From positions 2,607,346 to 2,671,345 of the forward strand of contig AP018269.1 in assembly GCA_003994795.1 (NCBI GenBank): a DNA stretch of 64,000 nucleotides, given 5' to 3'. Each line of letters begins with the position of its first letter. The stretch's first letter is position 1. The position numbers and the translations under genes were made by a program. The notes beneath the pieces were generated by a model. It was not told where the DNA came from. It did no database searches and worked only from the letters and a program-made list of their open reading frames with translations. Positions 18,279 to 27,627 of the stretch are shown piece by piece. Origin of the DNA: Cylindrospermum sp. NIES-4074. GTDB taxonomy: Bacteria; Cyanobacteriota; Cyanobacteriia; Cyanobacteriales; Nostocaceae.

Positions 18279-19196
18279 TCAAGTAATTTTAGGCTTATCT
18301 GTTAATGGATCAATGTATATTTTCCCTGTGGTTTGTGCTGCTTTAACTTTTCTGTCTATCAATTCGCTAAAGCTAAGAAGTCCTTCTAAAACAAAAATTA
18401 AATCTGCACCGTCAATGAAAATTGTTTTTATGGCCTTGCCTTTAACAATGTCTTCTACAACATTATTACTGAATCCGTTAACAGATACAAATATGCCACG
18501 TCCATACATCTTCCCTTCAACTTTACCAACAAACTGATAAACAGGCTCATTACTGGCGTATTTTTCTTGCCATTTTGCTTCTATGAGATAGTGTTGTCCT
18601 TCATACTTAATTGCACCGTCAATTTGTTCCCCTGTAACACGGAAAGGCTGCGTAACTTCTAACTGTGATAGACGACCTAGTTCAAGTAAAATTTTCTCTA
18701 GTTCGTATCCTCTGTTCTGTGTAGATGTCTTACCGGTAAGAAGTTCTAGAAAACTTTTTTTAAGCTCGTCCAGAGTTTGGGTTGGTTCTTGTTGGGCGCG
18801 TTTTAATTCTTCTTGACGTTTTCTATCAGCTTGAATCTTCGCATCTCTAATCTCTTGTAATTGTCGAAGATGCTCAATATTTTTCTTTGCTTTACCAATA
18901 TCCAGCTTCTTCAACTCATCAAAATAGTAAGGATTAAAATACGACCATTCCATCAGAGTTTTGAGCATTGCCCGAAAAGGGCCTAAACCTTCATCTGGCT
19001 TATTGGCAAGATAGTTAAACATCTTATCAACCATAGCTACACGGGCTAAATTTAATTCTTTATAATTTTCTAATAACTTGAGGTCAGTTTTAGTACATCC
19101 ATTATCCTTGAAAAAGAAGTATATTTCCTCTCTGGGCCACATCACTGATAAGATACAGTCACGCATACAACTTTTGATATCAGATGAAAAACTCAT
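18279..19196 (-). CDS. Mrr-like restriction endonuclease-fold protein
   Basis: A 305-residue protein. Residues 1-110 form a helical domain I do not recognise (starting MSFSSDIKSCMRDCILSVMW), followed by a charged coiled coil (about 110-145). A C-terminal PD-(D/E)xK nuclease domain has GYELEKIL, the catalytic core QIDGAIKYEG...YLIEAKW and the later GIFVSVNGFS. This is the arrangement of Mrr_cat-type nucleases, which act on modified or foreign DNA. It has no methylase partner next to it. The location in a toxin/defence-rich stretch supports a defence role, inferred only. Confidence 0.75.
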   Translation of the reverse strand: MSFSSDIKSCMRDCILSVMWPREEIYFFFKDNGCTKTDLKLLENYKELNLARVAMVDKMFNYLANKPDEGLGPFRAMLKTLMEWSYFNPYYFDELKKLDIGKAKKNIEHLRQLQEIRDAKIQADRKRQEELKRAQQEPTQTLDELKKSFLELLTGKTSTQNRGYELEKILLELGRLSQLEVTQPFRVTGEQIDGAIKYEGQHYLIEAKWQEKYASNEPVYQFVGKVEGKMYGRGIFVSVNGFSNNVVEDIVKGKAIKTIFIDGADLIFVLEGLLSFSELIDRKVKAAQTTGKIYIDPLTDKPKIT

Positions 19197-19309
19197 ATTC
19201 CATATCTCATAAATAAACGTTCAAACTCTAAAGAATAGAAGCATTTTAGCTTATTTTAGCTTTTACAGATAAAGCGGTAACAGACAAATTCAAAAGAGTT
19301 AGGTGTATT

Positions 19310-19876
19310 TCATGGCAAGATAATCTGATTTTGGTCATTAAAGAGAAAAGGGAACTCTGGTTTACAGTTCCCAATAATTCTTGTATGGATGACATGATCA
19401 TCTTCATCATGAAGAGCAAGAGTTAAATAATAATTTTTACCTTCATATTTTGCATATATAATCCACTCACCTGTTACTTTTTGTTGATCTGCTCTTTCTT
19501 CCATTGTTTCTTCTGTTACTCTATATACTAAATCCATAAGCATATCCTCTGTAATAAGGTCAGATTTGCCAGAATCAAATACTTCATCTATAATACTGCT
19601 CACATTTGAATTCCTGCGATTAATCCCTAAATGTAAGCATAGATTTTTAACAATAAAGTCAGGCATAAAAAAATGCTTGTGCCAAAGACCTTTTAATGGT
19701 AAATTTTTGAACTGAGTTTGATTTTTTGTAGATGATAAATCAGGTATTTTACCCTCTAATATTTCAATCTCTTTAAGTATTAGCTCAGAAGTTCCCTTTT
19801 GTTCGTCTAAAAATTGCAATTGATTTATTAAAAGCTTACTAAAACAATAATCTTCAAATTGAGCCAGTCCTATCAT
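19310..19876 (-). CDS. Hypothetical protein
   Basis: About 188 residues from the ATG at 19876, which has AGGAGA ten bases upstream; a GTG at 19900 would give 196. The C-terminal part (EWIIYAKYEGKNYYLTLALHDEDD...HTRI) looks like a compact alpha/beta fold, and its last residues are acidic/hydrophobic. I do not recognise the family. Neighbours are the Mrr-like gene and xisI, both on the same strand, so it may be part of an accessory cluster. Confidence 0.6.
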   Translation of the reverse strand: MIGLAQFEDYCFSKLLINQLQFLDEQKGTSELILKEIEILEGKIPDLSSTKNQTQFKNLPLKGLWHKHFFMPDFIVKNLCLHLGINRRNSNVSSIIDEVFDSGKSDLITEDMLMDLVYRVTEETMEERADQQKVTGEWIIYAKYEGKNYYLTLALHDEDDHVIHTRIIGNCKPEFPFLFNDQNQIILP

Positions 19877-19944
19877 TTGAAAAGTATCTCCTAAACTCAC
19901 GTATTAATACAAGTTGATCTCCTAAAAGAATATCATAATCTGAC

Positions 19945-20283
19945 TTAAGAAGCAGCAAATTCCGTATATTGCCGAACTTCAGGAGACTTAAAAGCTAAAA
20001 TAATGTGTGCTTTTGGTATTCCCGCAGCAACCAATTCATTAGCAATTCCCTCTTCTGTGCCATCATGCTGAATCCAGAGTTTATGGTCAATTAAATCAAT
20101 ATGTAATAAAGTTCCATAGATACGATAACCATTTTGCCAGCCTGACTCAACTAATAAATAACGATCATTTTTTTCATCTAACACCAGTTCAATTTTAACT
20201 TGTTCATCATTGCCAAGAAAATCAGCATATTCTTCGAGAATTCTTTTAATAATCTGACGATATTGATTAGTTAAGTAATCCAT
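19945..20283 (-). CDS. xisI: XisI family protein
   Basis: A 112-residue protein with the whole XisI pattern: YRQIIKRILEEYA, LLVESGWQNGYRIYGTLLHIDL, LWIQHDGTEEGIANELVAAGIPK and a terminal VRQYTEFA. In Anabaena PCC 7120 XisI acts with XisH in controlling fdxN-element excision, but XisH/XisI pairs are far more widespread than that element. Its ATG overlaps the last codons of an internally deleted xisH, and the GGAGG ribosome-binding site lies within those codons. No fdxN element or XisF recombinase is visible nearby. Confidence 0.9.
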   Translation of the reverse strand: MDYLTNQYRQIIKRILEEYADFLGNDEQVKIELVLDEKNDRYLLVESGWQNGYRIYGTLLHIDLIDHKLWIQHDGTEEGIANELVAAGIPKAHIILAFKSPEVRQYTEFAAS

Positions 20284-20357
20284 CTCACAATTACCTCCAG
20301 TTCAGTTTTGATGAGTGCGTTTTTTACGGTACTGTGATAAATGTCTCTAGCTGGCAT
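20271..20357 (-). pseudogene. xisH: xisH with a large internal deletion (28 codons left)
   Basis: The frame starts MPARDIYHSTVKNALIK, the normal N-terminus of XisH, and continues directly in frame into TELEVIVRWIT and a stop, the normal C-terminus. About 100 central codons, carrying the nuclease-like core, are missing. The stop lies inside xisI (11-base overlap) as in intact xisHI pairs. The codons at the junction supply the xisI ribosome-binding site. Confidence 0.8.
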
Positions 20358-20580
20358 ACAGAAAAATCAGGTTTGAAGGTCTGCGGGTCATATCCATATT
20401 TAGTATTTTCTGTCAAGGCGTAAGTTCCATAATAATTGTAATCAAAACATAACAGTCTTTGCAGTTAAGCCCAAATCAGCAAAACATTCTGGTAAAAAAA
20501 CGCATCGTTCAGCTAACGAACCAAGGATAATGGAGCATAATTAACCTTTATAGCTGTTAATGCAACTCCAGAAAATCACT

Positions 20581-21585
20581 ATGAATACACAACCAACAAA
20601 CCAACCTATTCGCGTCGGAGTCCTGGGTTTTGGCGGACTCGGACAAGCAGCCGCTAAAGTCCTCGCTGGTAAACGGGAAATGATTTTAGTCGCGGTAGCA
20701 GACCAAAAAGGCTACGCTTACTCTGCTGAAGGTTTAAATACTGAAGCATCCATTAAAACCTACCAGTCTCAAGGTTCCGTGGGTTATTTAGAACCTGTTG
20801 GGACATTATCAAATCAAAGTATTCAAGATTTAATCGCCAGCACACAACCTGTAGATGGGTATTTTCTCGCATTACCCAACTTACCAAATGACTTTATCCC
20901 CTCTGTAGCCAAAGAATTTATCAAAGCCGGTTGGCGGGGTGTGTTAGTGGATGCCATAAAACGCACCAGTGCTGTAGAACAACTCCTGGCGATGAAAGAC
21001 GAACTGCAAGCAGCGGGAATCACTTACATGACAGGCTGTGGTGCTACCCCTGGACTGTTAACCGCCGCCGCTGCATTAGCCGCCCAAAGCTACGCGGAAA
21101 TTCACAAGGTTGAAATTACCTTTGGGGTGGGAATTGCCAATTGGGAAGCTTACCGCGCCACCGTCCGCGAAGATATTGGCCATATGCCTGGTTACACTGT
21201 AGAAGTTGCTAGGGCGATGACTGACGCAGAGGTGGAAGCATTACTAGATAAGACTAATGGCGTGCTGACCTTGGAAAATATGGAACACGCCGATGATGTG
21301 ATGCTAGAGGTAGCGGGAATAGTGGGACGGGACAGGGTGACAGTTGGTGGTGTAGTTGATACCCGCAACCCCAAAAAGCCCCTCAGCACTAACGTCAAGG
21401 TTACAGGCCGCACCTTTGAAGGCAAAATTTCCACCCATACCTTTACTTTGGGCGATGAAACCAGCATGGCGGCGAACGTTTGCGGCCCTGCCTTTGGTTA
21501 TCTCAAAGCCGGTCAGCAATTGCACCAGCGGGGCATTTATGGCATCTTTACTGCTGCTGAAATCATGCCCCAATTTGTGAAATAG
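20581..21585 (+). CDS. Saccharopine dehydrogenase-like oxidoreductase
   Basis: About 334 residues from the ATG at 20581 (MNTQPTNQ); an upstream ATG at 20560 gives 341. The N-terminal Rossmann fold has the dinucleotide motif [16 protein letters not shown]. The middle holds [18 protein letters not shown] and the C-terminus [18 protein letters not shown]. This matches cyanobacterial proteins annotated as saccharopine-dehydrogenase-like. The true substrate is unknown. It is monocistronic; heptamer repeats follow it. Confidence 0.75.
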   Translation: MNTQPTNQPIRVGVLGFGGLGQAAAKVLAGKREMILVAVADQKGYAYSAEGLNTEASIKTYQSQGSVGYLEPVGTLSNQSIQDLIASTQPVDGYFLALPNLPNDFIPSVAKEFIKAGWRGVLVDAIKRTSAVEQLLAMKDELQAAGITYMTGCGATPGLLTAAAALAAQSYAEIHKVEITFGVGIANWEAYRATVREDIGHMPGYTVEVARAMTDAEVEALLDKTNGVLTLENMEHADDVMLEVAGIVGRDRVTVGGVVDTRNPKKPLSTNVKVTGRTFEGKISTHTFTLGDETSMAANVCGPAFGYLKAGQQLHQRGIYGIFTAAEIMPQFVK

Positions 21586-21640
21586 ACTGGGTAATGGGTA
21601 ATGGATAACTGATATCTTGCACCATTTTTAATTAACCCAA

Positions 21641-21848
21641 AGGTGGGCAATGCCCGTGACGCAAGAATCGGGGTTTCATTGCAATAAAAGCATTGCCCAC
21701 CCTACAAAAATTGGCTGGGGACTGGGGAGATGGGGGAGATGGGGAAGATGGGGAAGATGGGGAGTAATATTTAATATTTCTCACTCAGCACCCCCCACAC
21801 TTCCCACACTTCCCACACTCCCCACACTTCCCACACTCCCCACACCCC
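21641..21848. repeat. Inverted repeat plus heptameric array with AT core
   Basis: First an inverted repeat with 12-base arms GGTGGGCAATGC and GCATTGCCCACC (about 21641-21699). Then GATGGGG units to about 21760, an AT core at 21761-21782, and CCCACACTT units to 21848. The core is the reverse complement of the one at 6540-6561. Confidence 0.85.
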
Positions 21849-21859
21849 ATCCAAGAAGT

Positions 21860-22420
21860 TTAAGCTGGGGGAATTTCCGAAGAGTAAGAATCTACAGTGT
21901 CCTCCTCAAATATCGCTGGGGGTGTTTGCATCACAAAAGGTAGGTCAGCACCCACAAGACCCCGCTGGATGCGTTCTGATGTTTCACTAAAGACCACAAA
22001 CAGCGGATAGACACTATTAGACCCTTCACTCAAAATATGGCTGTAGCGGGGGTGCATCAACCATTCATAGTTCTTATCTAGGCAAACTTGGGTTTGGCGC
22101 CAGCGTCCCAACAATTCTGAAAAGTCCTCATGGGGACGATGAATGAATAGCAAAATCTCTACATCGGTTTTGATTTTCCACTCAGGATCGCACATCAAAA
22201 TTGCTACATCACAGGGTAAGGATATTGTCTGTGAGTCTTTTGTTTGGGTGTCGCGGATACGGACAATTGGCAAGGGGATAGTGAGGACGCTTTCATCTGG
22301 ACGACGCAGACTGGGAATCATCTCCAAATATGGTCGATGTTGCTTCAGAAGTGCGATCGCCGACAGATGATTGCTATACTCTGCCAAGCTAGATTCGTAG
22401 TGAGATTTTTGCACAGGCAT
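21860..22420 (-). CDS. Conserved-looking hypothetical protein beside the pil genes
   Basis: A 186-residue cytoplasmic protein without a signal peptide or membrane segment. Features include VLTIPLPIVRIRDTQTKD, CDVAILMCDPEWKIKTDVEIL and a Glu/Asp/Ser-rich tail. I do not recognise a family. It is on the same strand and 79 bases downstream of pilC, so it could be the last gene of the pil cluster. Confidence 0.65.
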   Translation of the reverse strand: MPVQKSHYESSLAEYSNHLSAIALLKQHRPYLEMIPSLRRPDESVLTIPLPIVRIRDTQTKDSQTISLPCDVAILMCDPEWKIKTDVEILLFIHRPHEDFSELLGRWRQTQVCLDKNYEWLMHPRYSHILSEGSNSVYPLFVVFSETSERIQRGLVGADLPFVMQTPPAIFEEDTVDSYSSEIPPA

Positions 22421-22499
22421 AGTTCTGTGAGTTATGAATTATGAATTATCAATTTTTTATGCTTCATTCTTCATCCTTGATCCTTGCTGTGGTTATCTT

Positions 22500-23717
22500 C
22501 TAGCCCAACTTTTCAAATACCTTAAACAGAGGCAGATACATTGCCAACAAAATCGTTCCTACCATACCCCCCAGAACTACAATCATAATTGGTTCTAAAA
22601 TGCTGGTGAGTGCTTTGACTGCCTGTTCAACTTCATCTTCATAGAAATCGGCAACTTTCATCAACATTGCATCTAATTCCCCAGTTTCTTCCCCAATACT
22701 AATCATCTGAATTGCCATTGGTGGAAAAACTTTCTCTTTTTGTAAGGCAATACTAATCATGCCGCCTTGTTGAATTTCTGCGCGTGCTGCATCTATGGCA
22801 TTAGCAACAACTTGGTTTCCTGATGTATCACGCACAATTTCCAAAGAAGTCAAAATTGGTACGCCAGAACGAGTAAGAGAACCAAATGTCCGACTAAAGC
22901 GGGCAATTGAAGATTTTTGAATCAAGTCACCAAACAATGGCATCTTCAAGGACAAACGGTCGATAGTTTCACGACCAATGCGGGTTTTGTAATACTGTTT
23001 ATAGGCAATGGAAAATGCTATGAGACCAGCAAAAATAACGGCAATCCAGAAACTTCTTAATATCTCACTACAAGTCATTAAGAACTGTGTGAGAGGCGGC
23101 AATTCTGTGCCCAAATCTTGGAATATCTTCGCAAAAATGGGAATCAGAAAAATTGTCATCCCGAGAAAGATAGCAGTTGCCAAAAAACCCACAACCATTG
23201 GATAGGCCAGGGCAGATTTAATTTGGTTTTGTAATCTGGCAATATCTTCTAATAATTTGGATAAGCGATTGAGTACCTCATCTAAAACACCACCAACTTC
23301 TCCAGCCTGAATCATACTCACATATAAACTATCAAAGCATTCAGGATGCTTACGCATGGAATCTGAAAGATTAGCTCCGCTTTGAACATCATTGCTAATA
23401 TCAATTAAGGCTTGCTTCAGTTTAGGGTTTGTACACTGATCAGACAGCACTCCCAGTCCTCTGACAATTGCTACACCCGCATTTACCAAAGTTGCGAGTT
23501 GACGGGAAAAAACTGCTTTGTCTTTAACAGAAACCTTGACAAAGGAATTCTGGATTTTATTTAAGTCAAACTGCAAGCCTTGAGATTGTTTAAGTTCTTG
23601 AATTGCAAAGCCCTGATCTCTGAGATTAGTACGAGCTTGTACCAAGGATTCGGCGACAATTTTTTCGGTTCTAGATTTACCTTGAGTGTCGCGAACACGG
23701 GCAACATAGGTTGGCAT
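22500..23717 (-). CDS. pilC: Type IV pilus inner-membrane platform protein PilC
   Basis: A 405-residue GspF-family protein with two homologous GspF domains (about 65-190 and 270-395), each followed by transmembrane helices, and an ARVRDTQGK N-terminus typical of PilC. It anchors the pilus base and couples the PilB and PilT motors to pilin insertion and removal. It is third in the pilB-pilT-pilC order, all on the minus strand, and all required for pilus motility and DNA uptake in cyanobacteria. Confidence 0.95.
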   Translation of the reverse strand: MPTYVARVRDTQGKSRTEKIVAESLVQARTNLRDQGFAIQELKQSQGLQFDLNKIQNSFVKVSVKDKAVFSRQLATLVNAGVAIVRGLGVLSDQCTNPKLKQALIDISNDVQSGANLSDSMRKHPECFDSLYVSMIQAGEVGGVLDEVLNRLSKLLEDIARLQNQIKSALAYPMVVGFLATAIFLGMTIFLIPIFAKIFQDLGTELPPLTQFLMTCSEILRSFWIAVIFAGLIAFSIAYKQYYKTRIGRETIDRLSLKMPLFGDLIQKSSIARFSRTFGSLTRSGVPILTSLEIVRDTSGNQVVANAIDAARAEIQQGGMISIALQKEKVFPPMAIQMISIGEETGELDAMLMKVADFYEDEVEQAVKALTSILEPIMIVVLGGMVGTILLAMYLPLFKVFEKLG

Positions 23718-23852
23718 AGATTACTTAATTCAAAATTAAAAATTTACAGTTCAAAATTAGAAAGTTGGTAATTATGTTATTTGTTTGGGTCAGTAATTCA
23801 TCTCTGACAACTAACAATTAGCCACATTACCAATCTTACGCGACATGATAGC

Positions 23853-24980
23853 TTAATGCGCTCTAGTAGCTCCAGCACCGGGTTTTGCCCCTGCTTGAGG
23901 TGCCGCAGCAGCACCGATCAGACGCTGAATTTCATCTGGCTTGGAAGTCTTAGACATTGCTGCTTCAAAGGAGATAGTTCCGGCTTTGTACAAGTCAGCT
24001 AAAACCTTTTCTAAGGTTTGCATCCCCAATTTACCCCCTGTCTGGATGGCTGAGTAAATTTGAGCCGTTTTGCCTTCTCGAATCAAGTTAGAAATAGCAG
24101 GAGTAACGATCAGAATTTCTTGCGCCATGATCCGACCATATTCACCTACTTTAGGATTTTTCTTAGGCACTAAGGTTTGGCTAAACACTGCTACTAAGGA
24201 GTTAGACAACTGTACCCGGACTTGGGTTTGTTTTTCATGTGGAAAAACGTCAATAATCCGGTCAACTGTTTGGGAAGCTGAACTAGTATGCAGCGTACCA
24301 AATACTAAGTGTCCTGTTTCCGCAGCCGAAATTGCCAAAGAAATTGTTTCCAAATCGCGCATTTCCCCTACCAGAATAATATCTGGGTCTTCCCGCAGGG
24401 CTGCTTTTAAGGCGTTGGCAAAGCTCTTGGTGTCTTCACCAAGTTGCCTTTGATGAACCAAGCTTTTAATTGGTTCATAGACAAATTCAATTGGGTCTTC
24501 TACCGTCAAAATATGCTCTGCCCTGGTGCGGTTAATCAGGTCAATCATGGCTGCTAGGGTAGTTGTCTTACCAGAACCTGTTGGGCCTGTCACCAGAATT
24601 AGTCCTCTGGGCTTTTCGGACATTTCCCGCACCACATCTGGTAAACCTAATTTTTCAAAGTTAGGAATTTTAGAACTTAACGCCCGTAAACAAGCGGCAT
24701 AAGCACCACGCTCTTTATAGACATTCACCCGGAAGCGAGCTAATCCTTTTACACCATAGGAACAATCCAATTCCCATGTTTGCTCTAAGGTTTTACGCTG
24801 GGTGTTGTTGAGCATACTAAAAATTAGTCTTTGGCATTGATCCGCGCTCAGTACTTGGTCACCAATGGGTGTAAGTTTACCACTAAGGCGAAAGTAGGGG
24901 GGTAAACCTGCGGATAAATGCAGATCCGAGCCACCCATTTCAATCAACTGCTCCATCAAGTCTTCAATCATCATTTCCAT
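23853..24980 (-). CDS. pilT: Type IV pilus retraction ATPase PilT
   Basis: A 375-residue hexameric AAA+ motor. Visible motifs are Walker A GPTGSGKTTT, the Asp box HILTVEDPIE, Walker B DIILVGEMRD and the His box GHLVFGTLHT. The C-terminus is rich in Ala/Gly/Pro. PilT depolymerises pili and powers twitching. It lies between pilB and pilC with gaps of 121-135 bases. Confidence 0.95.
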   Translation of the reverse strand: MEMMIEDLMEQLIEMGGSDLHLSAGLPPYFRLSGKLTPIGDQVLSADQCQRLIFSMLNNTQRKTLEQTWELDCSYGVKGLARFRVNVYKERGAYAACLRALSSKIPNFEKLGLPDVVREMSEKPRGLILVTGPTGSGKTTTLAAMIDLINRTRAEHILTVEDPIEFVYEPIKSLVHQRQLGEDTKSFANALKAALREDPDIILVGEMRDLETISLAISAAETGHLVFGTLHTSSASQTVDRIIDVFPHEKQTQVRVQLSNSLVAVFSQTLVPKKNPKVGEYGRIMAQEILIVTPAISNLIREGKTAQIYSAIQTGGKLGMQTLEKVLADLYKAGTISFEAAMSKTSKPDEIQRLIGAAAAPQAGAKPGAGATRAH

Positions 24981-25101
24981 AGTTCTGCTTCCTGTTGTAA
25001 TTTTTATCCGTCAGGTGTGAGCCAGCGCAGAGAACAGGGGGTTTCCACGCCATGTGCTTTAAGCTGGGGAACCCTAGTCGAGCAGTGGCTCTGACCAATG
25101 A

Positions 25102-27111
25102 CTAATCTGTAAAACGAGGGGTCATACAGTAGGGGCAATCTAACCACTCTGGTTGCAATTCAGCATTACAAGTCAAGCAGGTCAGACCGCTTTTACGTTT
25201 TGCTTTCAACTCAGCTTCTAAACCAGTATCAGTAAATGTCACCCGGTCTACTTCTTCTAGAGTGGTGGCACCTTGGCGCACTAAGTCCAGACTGTAAGCG
25301 AGTAAGGTTTTCATGCCCTCTTCTACCGCTACTTCCTTAATGCGGTCTGTGGATGCTTCTTTGTTGATTAAGGTTTGTAGGTTTTCGGTGACGCGCATGA
25401 CTTCATAAACACCACAACGTCCTTTGTAGCCAATGCCACTACAAGTTGAGCAAACCTGATTTTTGGCTTTAGCTTCTGTCAGGTCTTCTGGTGCGAGAAC
25501 ATTAGCTTTATAGAAAGTTACACCTATATCAGTGGAAGCTGTGAGACCATAGCGGGCTAATTCTTCAATTGTGGGAGTATAAGGAATCCGACAATCGCCG
25601 CAGACACGCCGCACCAAACGCTGTGCTAACACGCCAATCAGGGAACTGGAAACCATGAAAGGTTCTATGCCCATTTCTCCCAAACGAGCGATCGCACCGG
25701 GAGCATCATTTGTGTGTAAGGTAGTTAATACCAAGTGACCTGTTAAGGCTGCCTCAATGGCTGTTTTGGCTGTTTCTTTGTCCCGTGTTTCACCCACTAG
25801 CAACACATCTGGATCTTGCCGCAAGAAAGCCCGCAATGCGGTAGCAAAATCTAGCCCTTTTTCCCGAATTACCTGTACTTGAGTGATTCCTGGCAGACTG
25901 TACTCAATCGGGTCTTCTACAGTACTGATATTAATTCCGGGATCGTTTTTTTCTGCTAGTGCCGAATACAGCGAAGTTGTTTTACCAGAACCAGTCGGCC
26001 CTGTGACTAAAATTAATCCGAAGGGCTTGCTGACCATATCTTGGACAATCTGCAAAGTCTCTGGGTCGGTAATTAATTTATTTAATCCCAGTTGGGTGGA
26101 AGAGTTATCCAAAATCCGCAGCACTACCTTTTCTCCGTAGCGACTGGGTAAGGTATTCACCCGAAAATCCACCTTCCGTCCTTCAAACATCCGCCGGATG
26201 CGTCCATCTTGGGGTAAACGCCGCTCGGCAATGTCTAGATTGGCGATAATTTTAAACCGGGCTGTCACTGCGGGGATGATTTTTTTCGGCATCAGGGGGA
26301 AAGCCTCACGCAGCACCCCGTCTTTACGAAAGCGGATGCGTAAGTTTTCTTCTTGCGGTTCGACGTGAATATCCGAAACCTTTTCGTGCAAGGCTTTAGC
26401 CAGGATTCTGTTAACGAGGTTAATGACTGGTGCATCTTCTGCACCTTTCATGGTTTCCCCGAGATCAGCCTCCATATCCTCAGGGGCATCCTGTAAGTCC
26501 AGATTGCCGAGATTTTCTAAATCGTCGGTAATATCTACGGCTTTGTCTCGTTCGGCGATTTTTTGGCGCGCGGTGAAATCATCTAAGTATTGGTTGATTA
26601 ACTGCTGATAATCCTCCTGGGTAATTACCATGCGCTGTAATGCCAGACCTTGGGGACGCAAAATCCGATTCAGGTCATCTGATGCTTCTAAATTATCGGG
26701 AGAAACCATTGCCACTAACACACAAGGCGGTGTTTGGTCTTCGTGTTTTGACAGTGGCACCAAACGATGACGACGGCAGATATCAACTGGAATGAGGGTT
26801 TCAATCAGGTTCCCCACCATTGTGCTGCCAATTTGGTTGACTTCCAGATCGAGGGATTCAACGCCGTAGAGTATTTTTAGTTCAAATAATTGCTGTTTCT
26901 TGTATTGCCTGAGTAAGTCAGGTGATAGTTGTTGCCCAGTGATTGACTCTAGGACTTCTGTCAAGGGTCTGCCAGATTTGCGGCTATCAGTCAGCGCTTG
27001 CTTCATCTGTTCGCTATTGACATAGCCAGATTGCACTAGCTTGTTGCCGAAAGGCGAAAACTCTGTTCTAGTAGTTAGAGCGGTACTCCGTCGTCCTTGT
27101 GAGTTAGTCAT
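25102..27111 (-). CDS. pilB: Type IV pilus assembly ATPase PilB
   Basis: About 669 residues from the ATG at 27111; a TTG two codons upstream opens the longest frame. The N-terminal MshEN/GspE_N region (about 20-170) precedes the ATPase core with Walker A GPTGSGKTTSLY, Asp box NISTVEDPIEY, Walker B DVLLVGETRD and His box GHLVLTTLHTNDA. Zinc-binding CxxC pairs follow (VCGDC, CSTC), and a second set at the very end (CLTC, CPYC) is a cyanobacterial-type zinc ribbon tail. It drives pilus extension. It is first gene of the cluster, divergent from grpE. Confidence 0.95.
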   Translation of the reverse strand: MTNSQGRRSTALTTRTEFSPFGNKLVQSGYVNSEQMKQALTDSRKSGRPLTEVLESITGQQLSPDLLRQYKKQQLFELKILYGVESLDLEVNQIGSTMVGNLIETLIPVDICRRHRLVPLSKHEDQTPPCVLVAMVSPDNLEASDDLNRILRPQGLALQRMVITQEDYQQLINQYLDDFTARQKIAERDKAVDITDDLENLGNLDLQDAPEDMEADLGETMKGAEDAPVINLVNRILAKALHEKVSDIHVEPQEENLRIRFRKDGVLREAFPLMPKKIIPAVTARFKIIANLDIAERRLPQDGRIRRMFEGRKVDFRVNTLPSRYGEKVVLRILDNSSTQLGLNKLITDPETLQIVQDMVSKPFGLILVTGPTGSGKTTSLYSALAEKNDPGINISTVEDPIEYSLPGITQVQVIREKGLDFATALRAFLRQDPDVLLVGETRDKETAKTAIEAALTGHLVLTTLHTNDAPGAIARLGEMGIEPFMVSSSLIGVLAQRLVRRVCGDCRIPYTPTIEELARYGLTASTDIGVTFYKANVLAPEDLTEAKAKNQVCSTCSGIGYKGRCGVYEVMRVTENLQTLINKEASTDRIKEVAVEEGMKTLLAYSLDLVRQGATTLEEVDRVTFTDTGLEAELKAKRKSGLTCLTCNAELQPEWLDCPYCMTPRFTD

Positions 27112-27627
27112 AAGCAATGAGTAGGGAAACCTCTTCTTTAAGTATTCCCAAACTGTGGTGCATAATTCTCATTGCTACTGAAATTTAATTTTGATGAGTT
27201 CAGTTGTTAGTCGTCCATTGTTCATTGTCCGTTGTTTTCTCTACTGACTACTGACCACTGAATCATTAGTCAAAAAATTGACTTATGATGAGGGGCAACG
27301 GCAATGAAGCACCACTTATCTACAAGATGTACCCTGGAAACAACCCTATCTGTTCGGGTTCCCGCCTTTCCTGCGGAATGTTAACGCGTTCAGGGCGCCT
27401 ACGCTAACGCGTTCACCATTTGTCAAAATAAGAAGACGGTGGCATCAGTTCCCAGAAAATATCGGCAATATAATCAGCCGTCTCTGTTAGCTGTTCATGA
27501 TTACGGTTGCAGGATGTGATGAGGTACTGTCGTAAATATCTGGGATGAGTAGACGATGATGGACGAAAATAAATAGGTAAACAATACAAGCCAGCAATTG
27601 GGTGAACCAATAGAGGTAAAGCAAGCA
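27112..27627. other. Divergent pilB/grpE promoter region
   Basis: About 516 bases that must hold promoters for both directions. A minus-strand frame at 27413-27628 (71 residues, ending ADYIADIFWELMPPSSYFDKW) reads somewhat like a protein C-terminus, but it lacks a recognised family and lies over the grpE leader. Short repeats such as TAACGCGTTC occur twice near 27380-27412. Confidence 0.4.

Noticed and set aside
19945-20357. fdxN-type excision element nearby
   Set aside because: XisI alone does not indicate the element; no XisF recombinase, fdxN gene or recombination site is visible.
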